NCBI GenBank assembly: GCA_946184215.1
Contig: CAMHER010000061.1
Location: forward strand, 1-10,131
DNA length: 10,131 nucleotides
Reading direction: 5' to 3'
Origin: an uncultured Clostridia bacterium
Lineage (GTDB): Bacteria; Bacillota; Clostridia; Oscillospirales; Oscillospiraceae
Shown here: piece by piece, positions 1 through 5,959 of the stretch
Position numbering within the stretch: position 1 is the first letter of the stretch
Layout of the letters: every line of letters begins with the position of its first letter
The notes under the pieces: generated by a model
What the model saw: only the letters and a program-made list of their open reading frames with translations
Databases searched by the model: none
What the model was told of the DNA's origin: nothing
Made by a program: the position numbers and the translations under genes

Positions 1-447
1 GTCGGCCGCGGCAGCGGAAGCCGATTCGATAGCCTCACTCTCCCCCGCCGCCAGCATGGCATGCTCTTCAGCGACAGCGGCCTGCGGAGCGGCCGCCGTC
101 ACGGCGCCCTTGCGGCCGAGCAGCCGCGGCAGTGTGAGGGAGCCGATCCCGATCACCAGCACGGCAAGCGCCGCAACGGAGAGGATCTTTCGATTCAAAA
201 CGGGCCTGGTGTGCCGTGAGCGGACCTCCTCGCGGCGGATCTGCGCCATAACGTTTTCCGCAAGCTCCTCCGGCGGCTCTTCCAGTTCATCCGAAAGCGT
301 TCCGGAGAGCGTGGAGAAGGCTTTGTAGACGGCCTGACATTCCGGGCAGCTGCGCGCATGAGCGGCAAGCTCTTCCCCCTCCTCCAGGGTCAGTTCCCGG
401 TCGATCAGGCGGCTGATCAGCTCCTGATAATACGCACAATCCTTCAC
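1..447 (-). CDS. Zinc-finger anti-sigma factor, membrane-anchored (partial, 3' end outside window)
   Basis: Probably binds and holds inactive the ECF sigma factor encoded just upstream, acting from the inner face of the membrane. The visible 149 residues begin at a GTG codon. The N-terminus carries a zf-HC2-type anti-sigma motif: C4, then H30-x3-C34-x2-C37 in AHARSCPEC. A charged linker follows, then one hydrophobic segment at about residues 88-106 (ILSVAALAVLVIGIGSLTL), and then an Ala/Glu-rich, presumably extracytoplasmic region that runs off the window. The start overlaps the sigma stop codon as GTGA. Its Shine-Dalgarno AGGAGGTG (455-462) lies inside the last codons of the sigma gene, 7 nt before the GTG, so translation is likely coupled. 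The sensory C-terminal part is not visible, so the inducing signal cannot be guessed. Confidence 0.85.
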   Translation of the reverse strand, partial: MKDCAYYQELISRLIDRELTLEEGEELAAHARSCPECQAVYKAFSTLSGTLSDELEEPPEELAENVMAQIRREEVRSRHTRPVLNRKILSVAALAVLVIGIGSLTLPRLLGRKGAVTAAAPQAAVAEEHAMLAAGESEAIESASAAAAD

Positions 448-1064
448 GGCGTCTCACCTCCTCCCGACCGTTTTGACGAAACGGGAGTGGAAATGTTCCC
501 GTCCGAGGCCAAAAATACGCACAGCCTGTGCCGCGCGCGGAAGATCCTTGATTTGACCGTCCCGCTCTCAAGGGAAAGGACACGGGCGATCTCCTCATAG
601 CTCAGCCCCTCGATCTCGCGCAGCAGAAGGATCTTGCGCTGATCCTCCGGCAGGCTCATCAGGCCGCGCTGCACGCTCTCGCGCGTGAGCTTGCGTTCAA
701 ACAGCCTCTCGGGCGAAAGCGAGTCGTCTGGGATCTCCTGCTGCCCTGTCCCGGTGCCCTCATCCTCGCGCTCCAGAGAGGTTTCCCTGCGGCGGGAGCG
801 GACGCGCAAAAAGTCCAGGCAGGTATTGGAAACGATCCGATACAGCCAGACGGAAAACTTGCTCTCTCCCCGGAAGGTGTGCAGAGAGCTGTATGCCTTC
901 AGGAAGGATTCCTGGGAGATGTCCAGCGCGTCCTCACGGTTTGCCGTCATACGCAGGGCAATGTTGTATACGTTTTTCTCATAGGCCCGGACGATCTCTT
1001 CAAAAGCGCTGGCGTCGCCGTTCAGGACAGCTTCGACAGCCGACAGGATCTTTTGCTCGTCCAA
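444..1064 (-). CDS. ECF-type RNA polymerase sigma factor (SigW/RpoE-like)
   Basis: A 206-residue sigma-70 family protein of the extracytoplasmic function group, which redirects RNA polymerase to a stress regulon. Region 2 covers about residues 15-90, with the region 2.2-like stretch EDALDISQESFLKAY and the region 2.3/2.4-like stretch FSVWLYRIVSNTCLDFLR. A polar linker (about 90-120) follows, then region 4 (about 125-182) with the helix-turn-helix SYEEIARVLSLESGTVKSRI. There is no region 1.1 or 3, as expected for ECF factors. The start is TTG at 1064: AAAGGAGG (1072-1079) lies 7 nt upstream and no better codon fits. The gene is 36 nt downstream of the dihydrouridine synthase gene and overlaps the anti-sigma gene by 4 nt (GTGA). 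No convincing ECF autoregulatory promoter was found, so it may be transcribed with the upstream genes. Confidence 0.93.
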   Translation of the reverse strand: MDEQKILSAVEAVLNGDASAFEEIVRAYEKNVYNIALRMTANREDALDISQESFLKAYSSLHTFRGESKFSVWLYRIVSNTCLDFLRVRSRRRETSLEREDEGTGTGQQEIPDDSLSPERLFERKLTRESVQRGLMSLPEDQRKILLLREIEGLSYEEIARVLSLESGTVKSRIFRARHRLCVFLASDGNISTPVSSKRSGGGETP

Positions 1065-1071
1065 AGCGCTC

Positions 1072-1079
1072 CCTCCTTT
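1072..1079 (-). promoter_or_regulatory. Ribosome binding site that fixes the TTG start of the sigma gene
   Basis: The minus strand reads AAAGGAGG, ending 7 nt before the TTG at 1064. This near-perfect Shine-Dalgarno supports the rare TTG start. Confidence 0.75.
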
Positions 1080-1100
1080 CTCCGAGAGAACAAGAAGAAA

Positions 1101-2072
1101 TTATTGCAGATCTCGTTTCATATCCTTTGCCAGTTTGCGGATGTCCGCCAGCGTGTCCACATGGGTCAGCGCTGCGCGGTAAACAGCGGAATAGGCCACG
1201 CCCCGCAGATACCACGGCAGATGGTGCCGTGCCTCCAGGCAGGCGGCACGCTCGCCCCGCAGCGAGGCAAGAAGCTCGATCTGCCGCACGGCGTCGTCGA
1301 TCCGCCGGGAAAACGGCGGCAGGGGCGGGATATTCTCCCCCGCCAGGGCGGCGTTGGCCTGTGCAAACAGCCAGGGATTGCCGAAGCTGCCCCGCCCGAT
1401 CATTGCAAGCGAGCAGCCGGTGTAGCGCAGGATGTGCACGGCGTCTTCAGCGGTAAAAATATCGCCGTTTGCGATCACGGGGATGCTGACCGCCGCAGCC
1501 GTATCGCGGATAATGTCCCAATCGGCGCGTCCGGCGTACATCTGCGCGCGCGTGCGCCCGTGCACGGTAAGGGCGGCGGCTCCGGCATCTTCACAGACGC
1601 GGGCAAATTCAACGGCGTTGACATGCCCGCCGTCAAAGCCCTTGCGGAACTTCACCGTGACGGGGCAGTCCACGCTCCTCACCACGGCCTCCACGATCCG
1701 CCCGGCCAGCTCCGGGTCGCGCATCAGGGCCGAGCCGTCGCCGCCCTTGACGATCTTGCCGACCGGGCAGCCCATGTTGATGTCCACAATATCCGCTCCG
1801 GACAGCTCCCGTGCCATCGGTGCGGCCTCAGCCATGACCTCCGGCTCGTGGCCGAAGATCTGCACAGCGGAGGGGTGTTCGTCGGGTGGGATGTAGAGAA
1901 GCGATTTTGTTTTCTCGTCGTGATAGCACAGCGCCTTGGCGCTGATCATCTCTGTGACCGTATAGGCCGCTCCGTTTTCCCGGCAGAGCGCACGGAAGGC
2001 GAAGTCCGTCACTCCCGCCATCGGGGCCAGCGCAAAGGCGCCGGCAAGCTCCACCGATCCGATCTTCACCAT
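1101..2072 (-). CDS. dusB: tRNA-dihydrouridine synthase (DusB/Nifr3 type)
   Basis: FMN-dependent enzyme that reduces uridines to dihydrouridine in tRNA, in the cytoplasm, using NADPH. At 323 residues it has the usual Dus length. The TIM-barrel motifs occur in order: FMN-binding APMAGVTD (about 16-23), catalytic cysteine C102 in INMGCPVGK, TVKFRKG (K141), TVHGRTR (about 169-174, H171), IPVIANGD (about 197-204) and MIGRGSFGNPW (about 224-234). The C-terminal helical domain follows. This motif set matches the bacterial DusB/Nifr3 branch, though the exact tRNA position modified cannot be read from sequence. The ATG overlaps the end of the exonuclease III gene by 7 nt, indicating an operon with possible translational coupling. 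The sigma factor gene follows after 36 nt. Confidence 0.93.
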   Translation of the reverse strand: MVKIGSVELAGAFALAPMAGVTDFAFRALCRENGAAYTVTEMISAKALCYHDEKTKSLLYIPPDEHPSAVQIFGHEPEVMAEAAPMARELSGADIVDINMGCPVGKIVKGGDGSALMRDPELAGRIVEAVVRSVDCPVTVKFRKGFDGGHVNAVEFARVCEDAGAAALTVHGRTRAQMYAGRADWDIIRDTAAAVSIPVIANGDIFTAEDAVHILRYTGCSLAMIGRGSFGNPWLFAQANAALAGENIPPLPPFSRRIDDAVRQIELLASLRGERAACLEARHHLPWYLRGVAYSAVYRAALTHVDTLADIRKLAKDMKRDLQ

Positions 2073-2821
2073 TGCAGATCCAGCCCCACCGGGCAGTGGT
2101 CCGAGCCCATGACCTCAGGCAGGATAAACGCCTCGCGGATGTTGTCCCGAAGCCGGTCGGAGACCAGGAAATAGTCGATGCGCCAGCCCACGTTCCGCTC
2201 TCGCGCGGCGGCGCGGTAGCTCCACCAGGAATAGGCATCGCGCTTTTCGGGATAGAGATAGCGGAAGGTGTCGGTAAAGCCCGCCGCCAGAAGCTCGGTA
2301 AACTTGCCGCGCTCCTCATAGGAAAAGCCGGGGTTGCCGATGTTGGTCTTGGGGTTTTTCAGGTCGATCTCCTCATGGGCCACGTTCATATCGCCGCAGA
2401 CGACGACCGGCTTTTTCGCATCCAGCGCCAGCAGGTAGGCGCGGAACGCATCCTCCCAGTCCATGCGGTAGTCGATCCGCTTCAAGCCGTCCTGCGCGTT
2501 CGGGGTATAGACGCAGACCAGGTAAAAATCCTCATATTCCAGCGTCACGGCACGGCCCTCGTGGCTGTGCTCCTCGGCGCCGATGTTATAGCTCACGGAA
2601 AGAGGCGTATGCCTGGCAAAGATCGCCGTGCCGGAATAGCCTTTTTTCTCGGCATAGCACCAATAGCTCTCATAGCCGTCAAAGGCGAGCTCCACCTGGC
2701 CCGGCTGGATCTTCGTCTCCTGCAGGCAGAAGAAATCCGGCGAGAGCGCAAGAAAGATGTCGTCAAAGCCCTTGGTGCGCGCGGCGCGCAGCCCGTTGAC
2801 ATTCCAGGAAATGAATCTCAC
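2066..2821 (-). CDS. exoA: Exodeoxyribonuclease III / AP endonuclease (ExoA, Xth family)
   Basis: Base-excision-repair nuclease that cuts DNA 5' to abasic sites and degrades 3' ends; Mg2+-dependent. The 251 residues match the family length. Catalytic and metal-binding residues are all present: N7 and N9 in WNVNG, E35 in CLQETK, Y105 in VYTPNA, D144 and N146 in CGDMNVAHEEID, D216 in WRIDYF, and D241-H242 in GSDHCPVGL. The signature DAYSWWSYR is at about 195-203. The start is GTG at 2821 (MRFISWNVNG), preceded by GGAGG (2828-2832) at 6 nt. It forms a GTGA overlap with the trmB stop, and its own 3' end overlaps dusB by 7 nt, so it is an inner gene of a tightly packed operon. Confidence 0.96.
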   Translation of the reverse strand: MRFISWNVNGLRAARTKGFDDIFLALSPDFFCLQETKIQPGQVELAFDGYESYWCYAEKKGYSGTAIFARHTPLSVSYNIGAEEHSHEGRAVTLEYEDFYLVCVYTPNAQDGLKRIDYRMDWEDAFRAYLLALDAKKPVVVCGDMNVAHEEIDLKNPKTNIGNPGFSYEERGKFTELLAAGFTDTFRYLYPEKRDAYSWWSYRAAARERNVGWRIDYFLVSDRLRDNIREAFILPEVMGSDHCPVGLDLQW

Positions 2822-3570
2822 AGCTTCTCCTCCCTCTTCGCGTGGGTCTCACAGCTCTCCTCATAGCCGCGGGCGTCGCACAGCGAGGCGTTGCGCAGCC
2901 GCGGCACTTCCCCGTCGGCAAGGGTTTTGGCCCTTTCGGTGCGCACGGCGACAAGGCGGTTGATTTTCAGACCCTGTTCGATGAATTTTGCCTCATACCC
3001 GGTCAGGATCCCGGTCACGCCGTCGGCGTGCAGATCATGGGTCAGCTCGCGCAGCGTCCAGCCCTCGGCGGAGAACTGCTCGACCGACCAGTCGAAGAGA
3101 GGTGTGTTGTCGGTTTTGAACTGCAGCTCGCCGCCCACGTTAAGTACGGTGGCATAGCGGCGCAGAAAATTCGGCGCGGTCAGGCGCAGCTTGGCATCGC
3201 GGCTTTTCGGCCAGGGATCAGGGAAATTCAGATAGATCCGTCCGACCTCGCCGGGGGCAAACAGCTCGCCCAGCATCGTCACATCACCCAGCACATAGCG
3301 GATATTGCCGATGCCGCGGCCACGGGCAAGCTCCATCGCCATGACAAGCGCGCTGGGATCGCGCTCGATCGCGACCAGCAGCGTGTCGGCACTGGCTTCG
3401 GCGCAGTCGGCCGTAAAGCGACCCTTGCCGCAGCCGAGCTCGACGGCCAGCGTCCGGTAGCCGGCAAAGTGATCCCGCCAGTGCCCCCGCAGGGTCTGGC
3501 CGTTCTCTTCCAGCAGCTCCGCGCACTTCTCCAGCCTGGCGTCCAGGTTGGGTTTCTTTCTCATTCTCAA
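2818..3570 (-). CDS. trmB: tRNA (guanine-N7-)-methyltransferase
   Basis: SAM-dependent Rossmann-fold methyltransferase that forms m7G46 in tRNA variable loops. The N-terminus MRMRKKPNLD is typical of Firmicute TrmB. The SAM-binding loop is VELGCGKG (about 43-50), the acidic residue after it lies in IERDPSA (E69), and the catalytic/substrate signature LNFPDPWPK is at about 114-122. KTDN (about 152-155) and LTGYEAKF (about 189-196) complete the family pattern. It has 250 residues, about 35-40 more than typical Firmicute TrmB; the excess is a charged C-terminal tail after about residue 209. The TTG start at 3570 is preferred because AGGAG (3582-3586) is 11 nt away. ATG at 3564 would need 17 nt of spacing. 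It is the first gene of the operon and overlaps exoA by GTGA. Confidence 0.95.
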   Translation of the reverse strand: MRMRKKPNLDARLEKCAELLEENGQTLRGHWRDHFAGYRTLAVELGCGKGRFTADCAEASADTLLVAIERDPSALVMAMELARGRGIGNIRYVLGDVTMLGELFAPGEVGRIYLNFPDPWPKSRDAKLRLTAPNFLRRYATVLNVGGELQFKTDNTPLFDWSVEQFSAEGWTLRELTHDLHADGVTGILTGYEAKFIEQGLKINRLVAVRTERAKTLADGEVPRLRNASLCDARGYEESCETHAKREEKL

Positions 3571-3581
3571 AGGACTTCACA

Positions 3582-3586
3582 CTCCT
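3582..3586 (-). promoter_or_regulatory. Ribosome binding site of trmB
   Basis: AGGAG on the minus strand lies 11 nt before the TTG at 3570 and 17 nt before the alternative ATG at 3564. The spacing favours the TTG. Confidence 0.55.
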
Positions 3587-3596
3587 ATACCCCAAA

Positions 3597-3625
3597 AGGA
3601 TACCACAAGAGAAGGAAAACATCAA
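3597..3625 (-). promoter_or_regulatory. Probable sigma-A promoter of the trmB-exoA-dusB-sigma operon
   Basis: On the minus strand, -35 TTGATG (3620-3625) is separated by exactly 17 nt from -10 TATCCT (3597-3602), which is preceded by an extended -10 TG. Transcription would start near 3590, giving a leader of only about 20 nt before the TTG of trmB. This is inferred from consensus match and position. Confidence 0.55.
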
Positions 3626-3640
3626 GATTCCGCTCAAGAG

Positions 3641-3687
3641 GAAAGCCTCCCGTTCCGGCGCACTGATCGCCGGGACGGGAGGCTTTC
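3641..3687 (-). terminator. Long 20-bp hairpin, terminator of the redox operon
   Basis: Arms 3641-3660 and 3668-3687 pair over 20 bp with a single G-U wobble (3654 with 3674) around a 7-nt loop (3661-3667). It starts one base after the stop codon of the DUF1653 gene. The minus-strand sequence after it is only moderately T-rich (CTCTTG after TTTC), so it is a strong stem with a weak U-tract. It separates this operon from the trmB promoter downstream. Confidence 0.7.
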
Positions 3688-3966
3688 TCAATCGCTCTCC
3701 GTTTCCTTTTCAAAACGGTATTTCTGCCGGATCTCCGGGTATTTCTCGTGATCCACCTCTGAGAGGAACATGTCCAGCGGGCGGACGAAAAGGCCCCCGT
3801 CGCCGTAGAGCGGGCTGTAAACCATCATCTCTTCACCGGTCTCGGAGTGCTTCGCCACGCCGACGATCATGTAGAGGTATCGATCTGAGGCGGGATCGAC
3901 CGTCTCGCGCTTGAAATGGCGCACAATGTCGCCTGTCTGAAACTGGCGTTTTTCCATAGGGCTCAC
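3688..3966 (-). CDS. DUF1653 domain protein
   Basis: A small protein of 92 residues, no transmembrane segment, function unknown. It matches the DUF1653 pattern: GDIVRHFKRE near the start, then YMIVGVAKHSETGEEMMVYSPLYGDGGLFVRPLDMF (about 32-67), where the IA-x-H-S/T-E-T and LYG-x-GG-xx-VRP-x-x-MF elements are the family hallmarks. An acidic tail follows. The GTG at 3966 overlaps the stop of the preceding flavoprotein gene as GTGA, so I use it; ATG at 3957 (fourth codon) is possible and neither has a strong ribosome binding site. It is the last gene of a three-gene minus-strand unit with two redox enzymes, which suggests but does not prove a linked role. Confidence 0.85.
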   Translation of the reverse strand: MSPMEKRQFQTGDIVRHFKRETVDPASDRYLYMIVGVAKHSETGEEMMVYSPLYGDGGLFVRPLDMFLSEVDHEKYPEIRQKYRFEKETESD

Positions 3967-4586
3967 TTTCCGTCCGGGAAGCTGGTGAACGCGCCGTGCT
4001 CCTGCACGGGAGCGAGGCCCGCTTCCTTCTGCGCGGCGATGGCCTTGATGAGGAACGCCATGTTATGGGCGATGTTGCGTACGGTCTGCAGACCCTCGAG
4101 GTCCTTTTCCACGTCCCCGGCGGTAAAACCGTGGACGCTGTTCCAATAGGTCGAGGAGGCAATGGGCATACCGCTGATGGTGAAGTATTTGTTCAGCACA
4201 TCGAACGAGGCGGAAGCGCCGCCCCGGCGGCAGCTGACGATGGCAGCCCCCACCTTCATGTGCATCGAGTAGGGCGCGCTGTAGAACAGGCGATCCAGAA
4301 AGCTCAGAAGCGTGCCGTTGGGCGAGCCGTAATAAACCGGGCTGCCGACAAGAAGCCCGTCCGCCTCTTTGAGCTTTTCGGAAACCTCGTTGACCAGGTC
4401 GTTTTGCACACACTTGCCGCTTTTGCCGCAGTAATTGCAGCCAAGGCAGCCGCTGATCTTTCTGCTGCCGACCTCGACCAGTTCCGTTTCGATCCCCTCG
4501 GCGTTGAGCGTACCGATCGCTTCTTCCAGTGCCCGGGCCGTGCAGCCGCGCAGATGCGGACTGCCGTTGAGTACCAGTACCTTCAT
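3963..4586 (-). CDS. Flavodoxin-fold NAD(P)H/FMN-dependent reductase, iron-sulfur flavoprotein-like
   Basis: A 207-residue flavodoxin-fold protein predicted to bind FMN and carry electrons in the cytoplasm. The N-terminal MKVLVLNGSPHLRGCTARAL (1-20) is the FMN phosphate-binding loop. GSPVYYGSPNGTLLSFLDRL (in the middle third) is the second flavin-contact region of the NADPH-dependent FMN reductase family. Between them is C47-x2-C50-x2-C53-x5-C59, the compact spacing known from iron-sulfur flavoproteins (Isf) that bind a [4Fe-4S] cluster; many relatives with a similar motif are uncharacterised. The ATG at 4586 is set by AAGGAG (4594-4599) 7 nt upstream. The frame stays open further upstream but without a ribosome binding site or family similarity. 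It lies 58 nt after the aldo/keto reductase gene and overlaps the DUF1653 gene. Confidence 0.85.
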   Translation of the reverse strand: MKVLVLNGSPHLRGCTARALEEAIGTLNAEGIETELVEVGSRKISGCLGCNYCGKSGKCVQNDLVNEVSEKLKEADGLLVGSPVYYGSPNGTLLSFLDRLFYSAPYSMHMKVGAAIVSCRRGGASASFDVLNKYFTISGMPIASSTYWNSVHGFTAGDVEKDLEGLQTVRNIAHNMAFLIKAIAAQKEAGLAPVQEHGAFTSFPDGK

Positions 4587-4644
4587 TGTTTTTCTCCTTC
4601 TCTTTTTACTCAGGCAGCACAGCTGCTGTGTGAAAGCGCTCTTC

Positions 4645-5751
4645 TCAGCGGCCGAACTCCTTCGCGGCAGCGGAGAGCAGTTCACGGATCTCCAGGTGCT
4701 GCGGGCAGACGGCCTCACACTGGCCGCAGCGCACACAGTCGGAGGCGTGGCTCCCTGCTTTTTCGCAGATGATCTCGTAATAATAGGCGCTGTTCCAATC
4801 CCGGTGGAGCTTTTTGGCGTTCACCGTGGCAAAGATATCCGGGATCGCAATGCCCATCGGGCAGCCGGCCGTGCAATAGCGGCAAGCCGTGCAGGGAATA
4901 AAATTCTTGGTTTTGAAGATCTTCTGCACTTCGCCGACGGCCTCCCGCTCGGCCGCGTCAAGCGGCCTGAAATCCGCCATGAACGAGCAGTTGTCCGTCA
5001 TCTGCGCCATGTCGCTCATGCCGGAGAGTACCATCATCACGCCCTCAAAGCCCGCGGCAAAGCGGATCGCATAGCTGGCCGGGCTGCCGCCGCCGAGCTT
5101 TGCAAACACCTCTGCCGCCTCGTCGGGCAGGTTGACCAGGCGCCCGCCCTTGACCGGCTCCATGATGATGACAGGCTTTCCGTGCTTGCGCGCCATCTCG
5201 TAGACGGCACGGCTCTGTACGGCCGGGTCATCAAAGTCGAGATAGTTGAACTGGATCTGTACCGCTTCGATCTCCGGATAGTCCGTCAGGATCCGATCCA
5301 GCATCTCCGGGCTGTCGTGGAAGGAGATCCCCACGTGCCGCACCTTGCCCTCGCGCTTGAGGGCGAAGGCCGTTTCGTAAGCGCGGCATTCCTTGTAGTG
5401 GCCGTAATTGCGTGCCCCCTGCGCGTGCATCAGATAAAAGTCGAAATAGTCAACGCCGCAGGCCTCCAGCTGCTTTTCAAACAGCGGGCGGATATCCTCT
5501 TCTTTTTCGAAAAAATTGCCGGAGAGCTTATTGGTCAAAAGGTAGCTCTCACGCGGGTAGCGGCTGGTCAGGCACTCGCGGACGGCCAGTTCGCTTTTCC
5601 CGTCGATATAGCCGTGCGCCGTGTCGAAGTAGTTAAAGCCCGCCTCCAGAAAGTGGTCGACCATTTTCTTGACCTGCTCGGTGTCCACGTCCTCCCCCAG
5701 CATGGGCAGACGCATGCAGCCAAAGCCGAAATTTCTTTTGATCCTATCCAT
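4645..5751 (-). CDS. Aldo/keto reductase with C-terminal double [4Fe-4S] ferredoxin domain
   Basis: A 368-residue fusion of an aldo/keto reductase barrel with a ferredoxin-like tail, a type common in anaerobic Clostridia; its substrate is unknown. The AKR catalytic tetrad is complete: D43 and Y48 in YFDTAHGY, K75 in LLTNK, and H109 in DFYLMHAQG. The tail has C287-x2-C290-x2-C293-x3-C297-P and C339-x2-C342-x2-C345-x3-C349-P, sufficient for two [4Fe-4S] clusters, so electrons may come from ferredoxin or the neighbouring flavoprotein as well as NAD(P)H. The ATG at 5751 gives the conserved start MDRIKRNFGFGCMRLP, with AAGGGG (5761-5766) 9 nt upstream. It is the first gene of a minus-strand unit with the flavoprotein and DUF1653 genes, divergent from the LytTR regulator. 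Confidence 0.93.
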   Translation of the reverse strand: MDRIKRNFGFGCMRLPMLGEDVDTEQVKKMVDHFLEAGFNYFDTAHGYIDGKSELAVRECLTSRYPRESYLLTNKLSGNFFEKEEDIRPLFEKQLEACGVDYFDFYLMHAQGARNYGHYKECRAYETAFALKREGKVRHVGISFHDSPEMLDRILTDYPEIEAVQIQFNYLDFDDPAVQSRAVYEMARKHGKPVIIMEPVKGGRLVNLPDEAAEVFAKLGGGSPASYAIRFAAGFEGVMMVLSGMSDMAQMTDNCSFMADFRPLDAAEREAVGEVQKIFKTKNFIPCTACRYCTAGCPMGIAIPDIFATVNAKKLHRDWNSAYYYEIICEKAGSHASDCVRCGQCEAVCPQHLEIRELLSAAAKEFGR

Positions 5752-5833
5752 TTTGCTTCGCCCCTTTTTTTCAGATTTTATGGTTTTTGAATTATTCCTG
5801 TTTAATACCCTTTGGAGAAAAATCGCCGGGCTG

Positions 5834-5845
5834 AAAAAGCTTTTT
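5834..5845. repeat. 12-bp perfect palindrome just upstream of the LytTR promoter
   Basis: AAAAAGCTTTTT is a perfect inverted repeat ending 2 nt before the -35 element of the plus-strand promoter. It lies in the 208-bp divergent region shared with the aldo/keto reductase gene. It could be an operator or simply an AT-rich upstream element. Confidence 0.4.
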
Positions 5846-5847
5846 GC

Positions 5848-5876
5848 TTGACGGGAAACAGAGAAAATGCTATACT
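5848..5876 (+). promoter_or_regulatory. Strong extended -10 sigma-A promoter of the LytTR gene
   Basis: The -35 TTGACG (5848-5853) and -10 TATACT (5871-5876) are 17 nt apart, and TGC directly precedes the -10 (extended -10). The predicted start site is near 5883, giving a leader of about 77 nt. No equally good promoter for the divergent aldo/keto reductase gene was found in the same 208-bp gap, only loose AT-rich candidates. Confidence 0.8.
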
Positions 5877-5905
5877 GTGTTTTTGGTAAAAACTGTAAGA
5901 ATAGT

Positions 5906-5939
5906 CTTGTCTGCGTCAAAAGCCGACAAGTTCTTTTTT
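5906..5939 (+). terminator. Terminator-like hairpin in the LytTR leader (possible attenuator)
   Basis: CTTGTC (5906-5911) and GACAAG (5925-5930) form a 6-bp stem that can be extended inward by two G-C pairs after one mismatch. It is followed at once by TTCTTTTTT (5931-5939). AAGAA (5898-5902) could also pair with TTCTT (5931-5935) across a bulge. The structure lies between the promoter start site and the ribosome binding site at 5946, the position of a transcription attenuator. The stem is short and no ligand-binding domain or leader peptide is evident, so this is inference. Confidence 0.45.
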
Positions 5940-5959
5940 CGTTTAAGGGAGGTTGAGGT

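Noticed and set aside
1080..1120. TGAAAC (1115-1120, minus strand) as the -35 of an ECF autoregulatory promoter for the sigma gene
   Set aside because: No CGTC/CGTA-type -10 occurs 16-17 nt downstream, and the element lies in dusB codons.
879..2174. Long plus-strand open frame antisense to the sigma and dusB genes
   Set aside because: It is a by-product of GC-rich codon use. No family is recognisable, there is no ribosome binding site, and the minus-strand frames carry complete, unmistakable protein families.
2072..3666. Plus-strand open frames antisense to exoA and trmB
   Set aside because: The translations resemble no known protein and lie fully opposite well-conserved enzymes.
4435..5790. 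451-codon plus-strand open frame opposite the aldo/keto reductase
   Set aside because: The minus strand encodes a full catalytic tetrad and two ferredoxin motifs; the plus-strand translation has no recognisable domain.
5874..5896. Two ACTGT copies as LytTR binding repeats
   Set aside because: They start 18 nt apart and match the LytTR consensus only over five bases, one lying inside the -10 region. The match is too weak to call.
5752..5919. N-terminal extension of the aldo/keto reductase frame
   Set aside because: The extra residues have no family similarity and would cover the divergent promoter. ATG at 5751 has a ribosome binding site and the conserved start MDRIKRNFGFG.
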